Assembly: GCF_000192865.1 (NCBI RefSeq)
Contig: NC_015276.1
Coordinates: 3,410,001 to 3,474,000 of the forward strand
DNA length: 64,000 nucleotides
Origin: Marinomonas mediterranea MMB-1
GTDB taxonomy: Bacteria; Pseudomonadota; Gammaproteobacteria; Pseudomonadales; Marinomonadaceae
Direction: 5' to 3'
This document shows, piece after piece, positions 50,777-59,212 of the stretch. Numbering within the stretch: the stretch's first letter is position 1; every line of letters starts with the position of its first letter. The notes below the pieces were generated by a model. The model did not search any database and was not told the DNA's origin. It saw only the letters and a list, made by a program, of their open reading frames with translations. The position numbers were made by a program, and so were the translations under genes.

Positions 50777-53700
50777 ATGACGGCTTTTTGGATTGTACTC
50801 GCAATTCTTTACATACTTGGGCTTTTTTGGATCGCTCTTTGGGGAGACAAAGAAGGACCTATCGCAAAAAAACTCACTAGACACCCTGCCGTCTATAGTC
50901 TCTCCCTCGCCATTTACTGTACCGCTTGGACATTCTATGGCGCGATTGGCGAAGCGACTCGCTCTGGTTGGTCTTATCTCCCTATATTATTAGGCCCCAT
51001 TTTATTGTATACGCTTGCTTTCCCATTCATTCGAAAAATGATCTATGTGAGTCGCAAGCAAAATATTACATCCATCGCTGATTTTATTTCGTCTCGGTAT
51101 GGAAAGCGTCCTTTAACAGCTCCCCTTGTTATCCTTATTGCCGTACTGGCCATCATTCCCTATATCGCACTGCAACTTAAAGCGATTGGCTCAAATTTCG
51201 CCCTTTTCGTGAATCAAGACGACAGTTCAGCAACACTCGTGGTGTTTATAGCAACGCTCATGGTTGGTGTATTTGCCATGCTATTTGGCACACGAAAAGT
51301 GGAAGTAACAGAGTATCGATCTGGAATGATGCTGGCCATTGGAGCAGAATCTCTATTTAAGCTGATTGCCATTCTTGCCGTGGGTATGGTGGCGGTATAC
51401 AGCGCCTATCATGCAGACTTTGACGACATTCATCTGAACTTTGATTTCAGCGTCTGGCATTCGGACCAGTGGCTAACCTTTCCTTTCATTATGCAAACAC
51501 TGATGGCCGCTGCCGCCATTGTCTGCCTTCCAAGACAATTTCACGTTACTGTCGTAGATCATGAAAGTAATAAGCAATCGAATATGGCTCGATGGCTTTT
51601 TCCTGTTTATCTACTTTTATTCGCACTCATCATCCCTCCTATCGCATTGGCTGGCCAGAGCCTTTTTGGGACAAACGTTAATGCGGACACTTACGTCATT
51701 CAGTTTGCTCTGAACTCGGATAATATTTTTCTGCAGATGCTGATTTTTCTTGGTGGAATGTCGGCGACGACAGCAATGATCATTATTGCAACCTTTGCCT
51801 TGAGTATTATGATCTCAAATGACGTCATTCTTCCACTCATGCTCGCCAGCGGCGGCTCCACTCAAATACGCCCGATTGACCGACGACGCATCTTGAACAT
51901 CCGACGTTTTGCGATGGCCGGTATTTTAGGACTATCCTTTCTGTTTTATAAAGGGCACGCAAACAATGAGTCCCTGACAGGGACTGGACTACTCGCATTC
52001 TCACTCGTTTTTCAATTGTTACCCTCGGTTGTCGGCGGACTATATTGGAAAAAAGGGCATGCTTATGGCGTATACGCTGGACTGGTAACAGGTTTTTTAT
52101 GTTGGGCATTGTGGATGCTCCTGCCCTCCTCGAATGGCATAGAGAACACTGTAATTCAACATCAATCTCGCTCTGAGCAGATAAGTTGGGGCGCTTTGAT
52201 TAGTGTGCTTGCAAACACAACGGCGTATATCATTGGCTCACTGCTTGCCACGGAACGATTAGCGGACCGAATCCAAGCCACGGCGTTTGTGACCCCCAGA
52301 TCGGAAATGGAGCATCGTTTTTTTAAACCCAAAAGCAAAGCGGTCAATGCCGACCTTTTCGTGCTTCTTGAGACCTTTTTAGGGAAACGAAAAACAGAAG
52401 AAGTTCTAAAAACCTATGAAAGTAATTACACAGAACAGTTACCAGTAAACGCTCCTCCTAGCCGAATTTTCATAGACTATTGTGAACGTGTTTTAGGCGG
52501 CGTTTTAGGCGGCTCATCTGCCCGAACACTTATCAACTCGTTACTCGTTGATAAGCAAATTAAAGTCGAAGAGATGGTTACCTATCTCGATGAAACGACT
52601 CAAGCCATCCAATTCAGTCAAAACTTACTGTTTACGGCGCTAGACAGCCTCGATCAAGGCATTAGCGTTGTCGATAAAGAGCAGCGTATGGTTGCTTGGA
52701 ATAAGACCTATCAGTCCATTTATGACTACCCAGATGGCTTATTGAAAATTGGGTTGCCAGTCGAGGAGCTAATACGTCTGAACGCTCAAAATGGAGAATG
52801 TGGTGTTGGCGAAATTGATACACTTGTTGATAAGCGTTTAAAGCGATTAAAACAAGGTTCAGCCCACCGTTTTTTACGACGTAGAGCCAATGGGCGAGTC
52901 ATTGAAATGGTCGGTAACCCCTTACCTGATGGCGGGTTTGTAACGTCTTTTACCGATGTAACTGAACACATCGAAAGCCAGCAGGCTCTAGAAGAAGCTA
53001 ATATAGACCTGACTAAACATATTGAAGATCGCACAGAACAAGTTCAGAGTATCAACAAAGCACTACGCCAAGAGAATCAACGACGCGCAAACGCAGAAGC
53101 AGAGCTTAGAAAAGCAAAAGCAGAAGCAGAGCAAGCAAACGCATCAAAAACTGAATTTTTGGCACTCGCAAGCCACGACATTCTTCAGCCTCTAAACGCA
53201 GCTAAGCTCTATATGAGCGCCTTACAGTCCTTTTCTTTACCGGACGATGCTAATGGCGTCTCACAACAATTGTCCAATGCATTAGAATCGACCGAAACGC
53301 TCATAGCGACCCTCTTAGAAATCGCAAAGTTTGATCAAGGCGCTGTAAAGCCGAACTTAGAGGTTGTGAACCTTGCGGACGTTCTAAATCCCATTATTTC
53401 AGAATTCGACGTCATTGCTAAAGACAAAGCAATAGAATTACGCCACCGAATACAGGACGCTTACGTAAACACCGATCCTGTTTACTTGCGCCGTATTGTC
53501 CAAAACCTCGTATCGAATGCCATCAAATATACCCCAAAAGGCAAAGTGCTTATTAGTGCGAGGGCACGTAAGGACCACGTCAGTATTCAGGTCTGGGATA
53601 CAGGTGTTGGTATTCCAGAGTCGCAACTCTCTAATATTTTCGACGATTTCTATCGTTGGGACAATAATACGGAAAGCGGAATAGGGTTAGGCCTTGGACT

Positions 53701-54235
53701 TGTTAAACGTATGCAAAAGGTACTTGGTCTTACCATTGATGTACGTTCAACGCCCCATCATGGTAGCTGCTTTACCATTTTAGCGCCAAGCGAAGCGCCT
53801 CCTTCACCGACGGTATTAATGGACGCAAAAAAGAAACCGAGCCTCATCTCATTGTTAGAAAATTGCCATGTTTGGTGTATTGACGATGACGAAAAGAACC
53901 TAGAAGCAATGAAGACTCTGCTTACAAGATGGAATTGTTCGTGTTTATGCTTTAAGACTCCCGACTCTGCGCTCGATACGGCAACCGAGAATGCGCCAGA
54001 GCTGCTTCTGGTCGATTACCAATTGGGTGAAAGCCTCAACGGATTAGAGCTGATTAACCGCTTACGCGAAAAATGGTCCTGTGAACTTCCTGCTGTCCTA
54101 ATAACGGCGGTAAGATCGTCTGCGTTAGAGAAGCAATGTGATTTCGAAAATGTCACTTATATGCCAAAACCCGCGAAACCCGCGAAGCTGAGATCATTAA
54201 TACAACATATTCATTCACGTAAGAAAGTCAGTTAA
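50777..54235 (+). CDS. crbS: Hybrid sensor kinase with sodium/solute symporter domain (CrbS/MxtR-like)
   Basis: A 1152-residue inner-membrane kinase. Residues 1 to about 480 are an SSS-type transporter domain of about 13 helices (GPILLYTLAFPFIRKM, ADFISSRYGKRPLTAP). A PAS domain (about residues 600-735), a coiled coil, HisKA with H800 in ALASHDILQPLNA, and HATPase (VSNAIKYTP, DTGVGIP, GLGLGLVKRM) follow. The C-terminal receiver has CIDDDEKN and D1080 (LLLVDYQLG). This is the architecture of CrbS in Vibrio and MxtR in Pseudomonas, which with CrbR/ErdR control acetate use. The CrbR-like gene is at 14792. Partnership is inferred. Confidence 0.88.
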   Translation: MTAFWIVLAILYILGLFWIALWGDKEGPIAKKLTRHPAVYSLSLAIYCTAWTFYGAIGEATRSGWSYLPILLGPILLYTLAFPFIRKMIYVSRKQNITSIADFISSRYGKRPLTAPLVILIAVLAIIPYIALQLKAIGSNFALFVNQDDSSATLVVFIATLMVGVFAMLFGTRKVEVTEYRSGMMLAIGAESLFKLIAILAVGMVAVYSAYHADFDDIHLNFDFSVWHSDQWLTFPFIMQTLMAAAAIVCLPRQFHVTVVDHESNKQSNMARWLFPVYLLLFALIIPPIALAGQSLFGTNVNADTYVIQFALNSDNIFLQMLIFLGGMSATTAMIIIATFALSIMISNDVILPLMLASGGSTQIRPIDRRRILNIRRFAMAGILGLSFLFYKGHANNESLTGTGLLAFSLVFQLLPSVVGGLYWKKGHAYGVYAGLVTGFLCWALWMLLPSSNGIENTVIQHQSRSEQISWGALISVLANTTAYIIGSLLATERLADRIQATAFVTPRSEMEHRFFKPKSKAVNADLFVLLETFLGKRKTEEVLKTYESNYTEQLPVNAPPSRIFIDYCERVLGGVLGGSSARTLINSLLVDKQIKVEEMVTYLDETTQAIQFSQNLLFTALDSLDQGISVVDKEQRMVAWNKTYQSIYDYPDGLLKIGLPVEELIRLNAQNGECGVGEIDTLVDKRLKRLKQGSAHRFLRRRANGRVIEMVGNPLPDGGFVTSFTDVTEHIESQQALEEANIDLTKHIEDRTEQVQSINKALRQENQRRANAEAELRKAKAEAEQANASKTEFLALASHDILQPLNAAKLYMSALQSFSLPDDANGVSQQLSNALESTETLIATLLEIAKFDQGAVKPNLEVVNLADVLNPIISEFDVIAKDKAIELRHRIQDAYVNTDPVYLRRIVQNLVSNAIKYTPKGKVLISARARKDHVSIQVWDTGVGIPESQLSNIFDDFYRWDNNTESGIGLGLGLVKRMQKVLGLTIDVRSTPHHGSCFTILAPSEAPPSPTVLMDAKKKPSLISLLENCHVWCIDDDEKNLEAMKTLLTRWNCSCLCFKTPDSALDTATENAPELLLVDYQLGESLNGLELINRLREKWSCELPAVLITAVRSSALEKQCDFENVTYMPKPAKPAKLRSLIQHIHSRKKVS

Positions 54236-54253
54236 GAAGATTACAAATACCAG

Positions 54254-54287
54254 TTCTAATGGCCAACATAAATGCAGACCATTAGAA
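54254..54287. terminator. Bidirectional terminator between convergent genes
   Basis: TTCTAATGG and CCATTAGAA form a perfect nine-pair stem with a 16-base loop between the kinase and TetR stops. The flanking sequence is AT-rich on both sides. Confidence 0.6.
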
Positions 54288-54301
54288 TAAAGCAGGCGTT
54301 A

Positions 54302-54916
54302 TTATCGAAGCCCACAGCCAGATAAGATAATGCTAGTGACAGTATCGCCGACCTTTTCAATATCGTCTTCGCTAAAGCCCTCTTTGCCCGTGAGAGCACT
54401 AATTTGAGCTTCAAAATCAGCGTAATGTTGAGTCGTTGCCCAAATCATAAAAATCAAACTCACTGCGTCGAGTTGTTTTATCTTTCCAGCCTGCATCCAG
54501 CTTTCTAAAACAGCAACGCGTGATTGAAGCCAAGGCCTCAAGTCTTCTTTCAAGTACTCGCCGATATGATTGGCGCCTTGAATCACTTCCATTGCAAAAA
54601 TTTTGGAAGAACGGTTGTTATCAAAGCTCTGTTTCAACTTAGTGCGGATAAAGGATTCCAGAACGACTGCGGGGTCATCATCCACCGTCGCCTTATCAAA
54701 TAGATCGTTCCAATTAGAAATAATTTGATTTAGAACCTGACGGTACAGGTTTTCTTTAGACTGAAAATAATATACGACGTTTGGCTTTGGTATCCCCGCT
54801 CGCTCTGCGATATGTTGTAAACTCGCTCCATTAAATCCTTTTAAACCAAACTCGACTTCAGCTGCGTCCAAAATGCGAGAGTAAATCTCTTCACGGTTTG
54901 CCTGCCTTTTACTCAT
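54302..54916 (-). CDS. TetR-family regulator, RutR-like
   Basis: A 204-residue dimeric repressor. Residues about 8-55 form the TetR helix-turn-helix (ILDAAEVEFGLKGFNGASLQ, then IAERAGIPKPNVVYYFQSKE). The C-terminal ligand domain (FAMEVIQGANHIGEYLKEDL, WATTQHYADFEAQISALTG) is like RutR/YcdC, whose relatives sense uracil and control pyrimidine breakdown. No pyrimidine-degradation genes are in the window, so the target is elsewhere. It converges with the kinase gene and precedes nothing else on its strand for 50 bases. Confidence 0.9.
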   Translation of the reverse strand: MSKRQANREEIYSRILDAAEVEFGLKGFNGASLQHIAERAGIPKPNVVYYFQSKENLYRQVLNQIISNWNDLFDKATVDDDPAVVLESFIRTKLKQSFDNNRSSKIFAMEVIQGANHIGEYLKEDLRPWLQSRVAVLESWMQAGKIKQLDAVSLIFMIWATTQHYADFEAQISALTGKEGFSEDDIEKVGDTVTSIILSGCGLR

Positions 54917-54988
54917 TTATTTTCTTCTTCCTCTCAATCCTAAGTAGAGAACTTAGGTTATACAATAACATACGCCCTATAAAAACGT

Positions 54989-55363
54989 TTAGCCCTCTAA
55001 CAGCACCTTTAATTCTGAAGCGCTGGTTAATCTTCCTTCATCTTCGATGTTTGGGAACACAGCCAGTGTAATCTCATCTTTTTCTAAGCTTGGTATCCAA
55101 GTAGACTGAAACTCTTCCAGTGCAATACCAACTGGCTCGCAATCATCCCACTCGTCAACCGCCCATTGTGCAGCGAATTCGGCATCTGGCCAGACCATAA
55201 CGCAATCACCGTCATCCGTCTCAACCATAACGTAGCCTTCTTCATTACTCAGGCTCCAGACTTCCTTACTTTCTTTCACTTTTTCTACGAAATAGGTAAG
55301 ACGCTCAGCGTCTGGGGCAACGAGTAACGCAACACGTTGATCAGTAGAAAGTTCATTTGTCAT
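54989..55363 (-). CDS. DUF2750 family protein
   Basis: A 124-residue acidic cytoplasmic protein of the DUF2750 family. Characteristic segments are RLTYFVEKVKESKEVWSLSN, WPDAEFAAQWAVDEWDDCEP, and a C-terminal VFPNIEDEGRLTSASELKV. No catalytic motif is known for the family, which often behaves as an immunity- or housekeeping-type accessory. It lies 14 bases after the rsuA stop, so the two are probably cotranscribed. No function can be assigned. Confidence 0.8.
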   Translation of the reverse strand: MTNELSTDQRVALLVAPDAERLTYFVEKVKESKEVWSLSNEEGYVMVETDDGDCVMVWPDAEFAAQWAVDEWDDCEPVGIALEEFQSTWIPSLEKDEITLAVFPNIEDEGRLTSASELKVLLEG

Positions 55364-55377
55364 AACAGAGCACCCTA

Positions 55378-56064
55378 TTAAAATTGAAAAATTTCGTCTT
55401 CAGTCAATATCCGATATTGACCTTCTTGCAACCCATCCAAGTTGACATCTGAAATCGCCTCACGATGCAACTTTTCAACTCGATTCCCAACCGCAGCTAA
55501 CATCCGTTTTACTTGATGGTACTTACCTTCTTTTATGCTTAAGAGAATTTCAGTGTCAGAAACCCTCTCTACTTTGGCAGGCGAAGTCGGAAGATCCTCT
55601 CCATTTAACATGACACCCGTTTCCAAACTCTTACAGTTTGCTTCGGAGATAGGGTCGGCGCAATAGACACGATACGTTTTATAACAATCATGTTTCGGTG
55701 ACGTGATACGATGAAGCCATTGCCCATCCGTGGTTAAAAAGATCAGCCCTGTTGTGTCTTTATCTAATCGCCCCACTATTTTAAGATTTTTCCTTTCTTC
55801 TGGCTCAATCAAATCAATAAGAACAGGACTCTCTGAGTCTTCCAAAGCACTGACATAATCAGCAGGCTTATATAAAGCAAAGTACTTCTCTTTACGCCAT
55901 AAAATCACTTCCCCGTGAGATTCCACCTTGCAGTCTTCTGTAACTGAGGCATTGGGCTTAGTCACTACATCGCCATTTACTCGAATCTTACCCTTCGCGA
56001 TAAAACGCTTAGCCTCTTTACGGGACCAACTTGTGGTATGCGCAAGAAAATAATCTAATCTCAA
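55378..56064 (-). CDS. rsuA: 16S rRNA pseudouridine(516) synthase RsuA
   Basis: A 228-residue enzyme that isomerises U516 of 16S rRNA. The N-terminal S4 RNA-binding domain occupies residues 1-60 (MRLDYFLAHTTSWSRKEAKR). The catalytic domain has the RsuA-type motif GRLDKDTTGLIFLT with nucleophile D101, YKPADYV, and KEGKYHQVKRMLAA. Length is close to E. coli RsuA (231). It is followed by a DUF2750 gene and preceded, at about 48 bases, by a GNAT gene, all on one strand. The close relative RluE/RluF is less likely because of the S4 domain and motif order. Confidence 0.93.
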   Translation of the reverse strand: MRLDYFLAHTTSWSRKEAKRFIAKGKIRVNGDVVTKPNASVTEDCKVESHGEVILWRKEKYFALYKPADYVSALEDSESPVLIDLIEPEERKNLKIVGRLDKDTTGLIFLTTDGQWLHRITSPKHDCYKTYRVYCADPISEANCKSLETGVMLNGEDLPTSPAKVERVSDTEILLSIKEGKYHQVKRMLAAVGNRVEKLHREAISDVNLDGLQEGQYRILTEDEIFQF

Positions 56065-56112
56065 CTCGCTTCTCTCTGTCTAAAATCTTCTAAAAAAACG
56101 TCCAAAGGTACC

Positions 56113-56643
56113 TTACACAAGAAGGTCATTCGTAGTTTCAATTTCTTTGTAAAAAATACTACTGTCTTGTAACGAACCGCTCGCATTTCGGGTGTAGTTC
56201 GGAATTTGTCCAACTTCGAGCCACCCTAATTTTTTATACAAATTAGACGCGGGTTCGTCACTTCTGGTGTCCAACACTAGTAGTTGCTTTTGGTAGGATG
56301 CAGCCACTTTTTCGACTGCCATCATGAGTTTTGTCCCTATTCCTTGTCCGCGATATTCGGAATGCACCATCAATTTCTCGATGTCTGCCCTATGAATAGA
56401 GTTTGCTTTCGGGGAAAAATTTAACAGCACTGCACCGATCACACGATCGTTTAATCGAGCAAGCGCAATCTGGCAGGCATTTTGTTGCAGCTCATCGTTA
56501 ACGAAAAGCCAATACGTTTTCGCTTCGTCTTCACTTAAAGGGGAGAGAAAACCAATTGAAGAGCTCGAATCGACACCGTCAATTAAGAGTACAACAAGGT
56601 CGTCAAGATACGGAGACAGGTTATCAACTTTTATAAGCTCCAA
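56113..56643 (-). CDS. GNAT-family N-acetyltransferase
   Basis: A 176-residue acetyltransferase. The acetyl-CoA-binding motif (R/Q-x-x-G-x-G/A) is HSEYRGQGIGTKLM near residue 97, preceded by VIGAVLLNF and followed by VLDTRSDEPASNLYKKLGW, the classical motif B. The fold is complete. It is the first of a run with rsuA and the DUF2750 gene. GNAT acceptors cannot be predicted from this sequence; amines, protein N-termini or antibiotics are all possible. Confidence 0.9.
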   Translation of the reverse strand: MELIKVDNLSPYLDDLVVLLIDGVDSSSSIGFLSPLSEDEAKTYWLFVNDELQQNACQIALARLNDRVIGAVLLNFSPKANSIHRADIEKLMVHSEYRGQGIGTKLMMAVEKVAASYQKQLLVLDTRSDEPASNLYKKLGWLEVGQIPNYTRNASGSLQDSSIFYKEIETTNDLLV

Positions 56644-56702
56644 ACGAACTTTCCTATTTTGATAATAATCCGCTTATGATAACCGAGCTGAGGGCGTTAG
56701 TG

Positions 56703-56742
56703 AATTAGAAAGCAGCTGAAAGGCTTCAGCTGCTTTCTAATT
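56703..56742. terminator. 18-base-pair perfect hairpin after yitT
   Basis: From AATTAGAAAGCAGCTGAA the strand turns through the four-base loop AGGC and returns with the exact complement, giving 18 uninterrupted pairs flanked by T-rich arms. It follows the YitT gene on the minus strand, separating it from the GNAT gene. This is one of the strongest hairpins in the window. Confidence 0.88.
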
Positions 56743-56800
56743 ACTGCATTAAAATTGATAACGGAAGAGGCAAATCACAGATCAAAATACAAATAGCTCT

Positions 56801-57427
56801 TTAAACACCAGGATTGTAGCGCCCTGGTTTATGATTTACCGCCAAGATAATGTTTAGAGAAATTGCCCCCATTATTGAAATGCCCACTAGTTCAAGATCA
56901 ACAATAAAAACCGATGCGATAACAATGCAACTATCGACCGCCATTTGAAACTTACCAATAGACCAACCGTATTTGTCAGCCATATATTTCGCAAGAATAT
57001 TCGTTCCTCCAAGGCTCGCGTTGTGTCTAAACAGCATGAGGAAACCTGCTCCAATTAAAAAGCCACCAGCAAATGCTGCATACACTGGATTAATATTGTC
57101 AAAAGAAATCAAATAAGGTGTCAATTCAGTAAATACCGACACTAAAAATACAGAAATAAAGGTCTTTAAAGTAAACTCTAATCCGAGACAGCGGAACGCT
57201 AAATAATAAAAGGGAATATTTATAACAAAGAAAATTTGCCCAAATGAAAATGGGGAAGCGTATTGAGCCAAGAAAGCCAGACCAGCAGTTCCCCCTGTCA
57301 GCAAACCAGCTTTCGTAAAGAAACTAATCCCAAGAGCGATAATGACTGCCCCTATCAGTAATGCCTGCGCGTCTTCGAAATATGTATGACTTTTTTTGTT
57401 CACCATAGCCGCTGTTGATGCCATCAA
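56801..57427 (-). CDS. YitT family membrane protein
   Basis: A 208-residue inner-membrane protein with about six helices. Segments typical of YitT are ALGISFFTKAGLLTGGTAGL, GLEFTLKTFISVFLVSVFTE and FLIGAGFLMLFRHNASLGGT followed by NILAKYMADKYG. The C-terminal cytoplasmic domain found in Bacillus YitT is missing, so this is the short form. Function of the family is not established; some relatives affect amino-acid transport. A strong hairpin separates it from the next gene. It is preceded by a 180-base gap after the NiSOD operon. Confidence 0.85.
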   Translation of the reverse strand: MMASTAAMVNKKSHTYFEDAQALLIGAVIIALGISFFTKAGLLTGGTAGLAFLAQYASPFSFGQIFFVINIPFYYLAFRCLGLEFTLKTFISVFLVSVFTELTPYLISFDNINPVYAAFAGGFLIGAGFLMLFRHNASLGGTNILAKYMADKYGWSIGKFQMAVDSCIVIASVFIVDLELVGISIMGAISLNIILAVNHKPGRYNPGV

Positions 57428-57608
57428 TTATCACCTTAAAAAATTTCAATAGTTTCCCAGACACTGAAGCCAATGTACTTGGTTGCAACTTCGTAAATGC
57501 GGAATAGGCGGTATTCTAATGAAGCAACGCCAAAGGTGCACGTTGAATATTGAATCGTTTTTCAGGGGGGACCCATTGTGTGTACAGTTTTCTTTACACT
57601 CAATAATA

Positions 57609-57908
57609 TTACTCTGTCTTACAAGCACGAGAACCACTGCATAGCCAAACTTTTCCAAGTACTCTTCGAGGAGAAACCCAGCCAATACGTTCCGGCGTCA
57701 GGCTATTTCGATTTGTTCCTTCTAACCATAGCTGCCCATCTTGAGCAACTTTAACCACTCGTTTGACAATAAAACCATAGGTTTCATGATCCACCGCCAC
57801 GAGCTGTCCAGCACGAATCTGACGGAACCACTTGAAAGTAAGTATAAAATCGCCGTCTAGGATATCGGGAGACATACTGTCCCCCTCAACCTTAAATAAC
57901 CTAAACAT
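57609..57908 (-). CDS. sodX: Nickel-type superoxide dismutase maturation protease (SodX-like)
   Basis: A 99-residue serine protease of the S24/S26 (LexA/signal-peptidase) clan that trims the leader of NiSOD. The catalytic serine lies in EGDSMSPDI near residue 11 and the general-base lysine in VKRVV near residue 49; LLDGDFIL-like geometry (DILDGDFIL) follows. A membrane anchor is absent, so it acts in the cytoplasm. Its ATG lies four bases from the sodN stop, giving near-overlap and coupled expression. Length and context are typical of gammaproteobacterial SodX. Confidence 0.93.
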   Translation of the reverse strand: MFRLFKVEGDSMSPDILDGDFILTFKWFRQIRAGQLVAVDHETYGFIVKRVVKVAQDGQLWLEGTNRNSLTPERIGWVSPRRVLGKVWLCSGSRACKTE

Positions 57909-57912
57909 CGGT

Positions 57913-58419
57913 TTACGAACCTTTTAGGTCCGGAAAAACCGCTTCTAATGCTGGTGGATAAGGTACGATCGCTCGATAAGTCGGTACATCTTTGGTTTGC
58001 CAAAACATATCTGCGAACTGATTCACTTTCTCAACCAATTCCGCTGCTTCCGATTTGGCAATCGATTGCTTACATTTTGAGGCTTGCATCATAATGCTAT
58101 GAACCAGCTCCGACGCATCCGGAAATTTCGCGAATTGAGGTGCCTTAAAATAGTCTCCCCAAATGATTCGAACTTCTTCTTTTACTGTGCGACACGCGAC
58201 CTCTTTTTCATTAACCAAACGAGCAAGTTGCGCGTGATCCGACAAAGAAAGTGTCTCTTTCGCTCCAATTTCTTCTATCAAGTCCATCATACGAACGCAT
58301 GTCATGGCGGCCACAATCGCACCATTAGGATCATAGATTTTACACGGAATATCACAATGAGCTTTAACGCGGTCGAAAGGCTTCAGTTTATCAACTATTT
58401 TAAGTATCGAATGAATCAT
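57913..58419 (-). CDS. sodN: Nickel superoxide dismutase
   Basis: A 168-residue precursor of the nickel enzyme that disproportionates superoxide in the cytoplasm. After a 20-residue leader the mature chain begins H21-C22-D23-I24-P25-C26, the nickel hook HCDxPCxxYDP (His1, Cys2, Cys6). The four-helix body follows (VAAMTCVRMMDLIEEIG, YFKAPQFAKFPD, ADMFWQTKDVPTYRAIVPYP). The leader is removed by the SodX protease encoded next. The start has AGAGGA six bases upstream. It is preceded by a histidine-rich membrane protein gene after two bases. Confidence 0.97.
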   Translation of the reverse strand: MIHSILKIVDKLKPFDRVKAHCDIPCKIYDPNGAIVAAMTCVRMMDLIEEIGAKETLSLSDHAQLARLVNEKEVACRTVKEEVRIIWGDYFKAPQFAKFPDASELVHSIMMQASKCKQSIAKSEAAELVEKVNQFADMFWQTKDVPTYRAIVPYPPALEAVFPDLKGS

Positions 58420-58421
58420 TG

Positions 58422-58625
58422 TTATTCCTCTCTATCACGTTTACGTTTATTCATTAAATTCGTGACAAACACACCCGCGACAAACATGACAATCAATATC
58501 GACAAGTAGAAAATGCCATGAATGATTCCGCTACTCCAATGTTGATGATCATGTCCCGGATGAGCAAACACACTGCTTGAAAGCAGCCACGTAAACACTA
58601 AGTACCACTTCGCACTTTTAAACAC
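58422..58625 (-). CDS. Small histidine-rich membrane protein of the NiSOD operon
   Basis: A 67-residue protein that I cannot name. Residues 1-21 look like a signal peptide (MFKSAKWYLVFTWLLSSSVFA). If cut after A21 the mature chain begins HPGHDHQHW, with four histidines in eight residues, a likely metal site outside the membrane. One further membrane helix spans residues about 34-56, and the C-terminus is strongly basic and acidic (NKRKRDREE). The GTG start is supported by AGGAGG seven bases before it. It sits between a TPR gene and sodN, two bases from sodN. A nickel-related role is inferred from position and histidines only. Confidence 0.75.
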   Translation of the reverse strand: MFKSAKWYLVFTWLLSSSVFAHPGHDHQHWSSGIIHGIFYLSILIVMFVAGVFVTNLMNKRKRDREE

Positions 58626-58636
58626 TCTACAACCTC

Positions 58637-59080
58637 CTAATGAATAACCTGAGCAGACACTCTGCTGATTGACACTTTCTTCTCTATGCTTTTCTTTGAT
58701 AATTGCATTGAAAGTTCACTGCGATTGCTCTGACTAAATAGATCCCACTCAAAACGAACATGATTAACAGTTCGGTGGATCAAATCCGTTTGTTCTTGAT
58801 TAATCGATGGTCGAATGACAATAGAGCTTAAAAAGTTAATCGCACTTTCATAGTGGCTGTTCGCGGTAAGAAGATCGCCCATTGCGGCGTACGATTCAGC
58901 TAAATTTAAATAGCTAACAATATTCGCAGCGACCGCGGACTCGGCATCGACACCAAATTGCAGGTCGAACTCTTTCTGAGCAGTGGCTAACGCACTCAAG
59001 TTTAAATCAACAGATTCTAAATACGCCTGATTAGTGAATGCAATATTCGCTTTTCTAGTCAATCTTTCCCAATGCTGCAT
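58637..59080 (-). CDS. Small TPR-like protein, first gene of the NiSOD operon
   Basis: A 147-residue, mostly helical cytoplasmic protein. A tetratricopeptide-like pair of helices is visible around SYLNLAESYAAMGDLLTANS and HYESAINFLSSIV, preceded by LTRKANIAFTNQAYLESVDL. It ends in a basic, serine-rich tail. The start at 59080 is preceded by CGGAGATCATT, within a plausible promoter overlapped by a Fur-like box. It is 11 bases before the histidine-rich gene, so the four genes probably form one operon. A role as an adaptor in NiSOD maturation is a guess. Confidence 0.7.
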   Translation of the reverse strand: MQHWERLTRKANIAFTNQAYLESVDLNLSALATAQKEFDLQFGVDAESAVAANIVSYLNLAESYAAMGDLLTANSHYESAINFLSSIVIRPSINQEQTDLIHRTVNHVRFEWDLFSQSNRSELSMQLSKKSIEKKVSISRVSAQVIH

Positions 59081-59094
59081 AATGATCTCCGAAA

Positions 59095-59123
59095 AACATA
59101 TTGAGAATCATTATTATTCACAA
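59095..59123 (-). promoter_or_regulatory. Fur-like box overlapping promoter of the NiSOD operon
   Basis: On the minus strand a TTGTGA -35 (59118-59123) and TATGTT -10 (59095-59100) are 17 bases apart. The near-palindrome TTGAGAATCATTATTATT, continuing CACAA (59101-59123), covers the -35 and spacer and resembles the Fur box GATAATGATAATCATTATC. The start codon lies 15 bases after the -10. Fur or a nickel-responsive Fur homologue could repress this operon. Confidence 0.7.
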
Positions 59124-59212
59124 TCACAAATAAGTCCAGCTTTAATAGGAATAAATCTCATTTATGTAATTGCCATTCACACGATGACTACTCCCTGTCA
59201 AATCGCCATGGT

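Noticed and set aside
57446..57685. 79-residue minus-strand ORF
   Set aside because: It overlaps the end of sodX in another frame and has no ribosome site or recognisable sequence.
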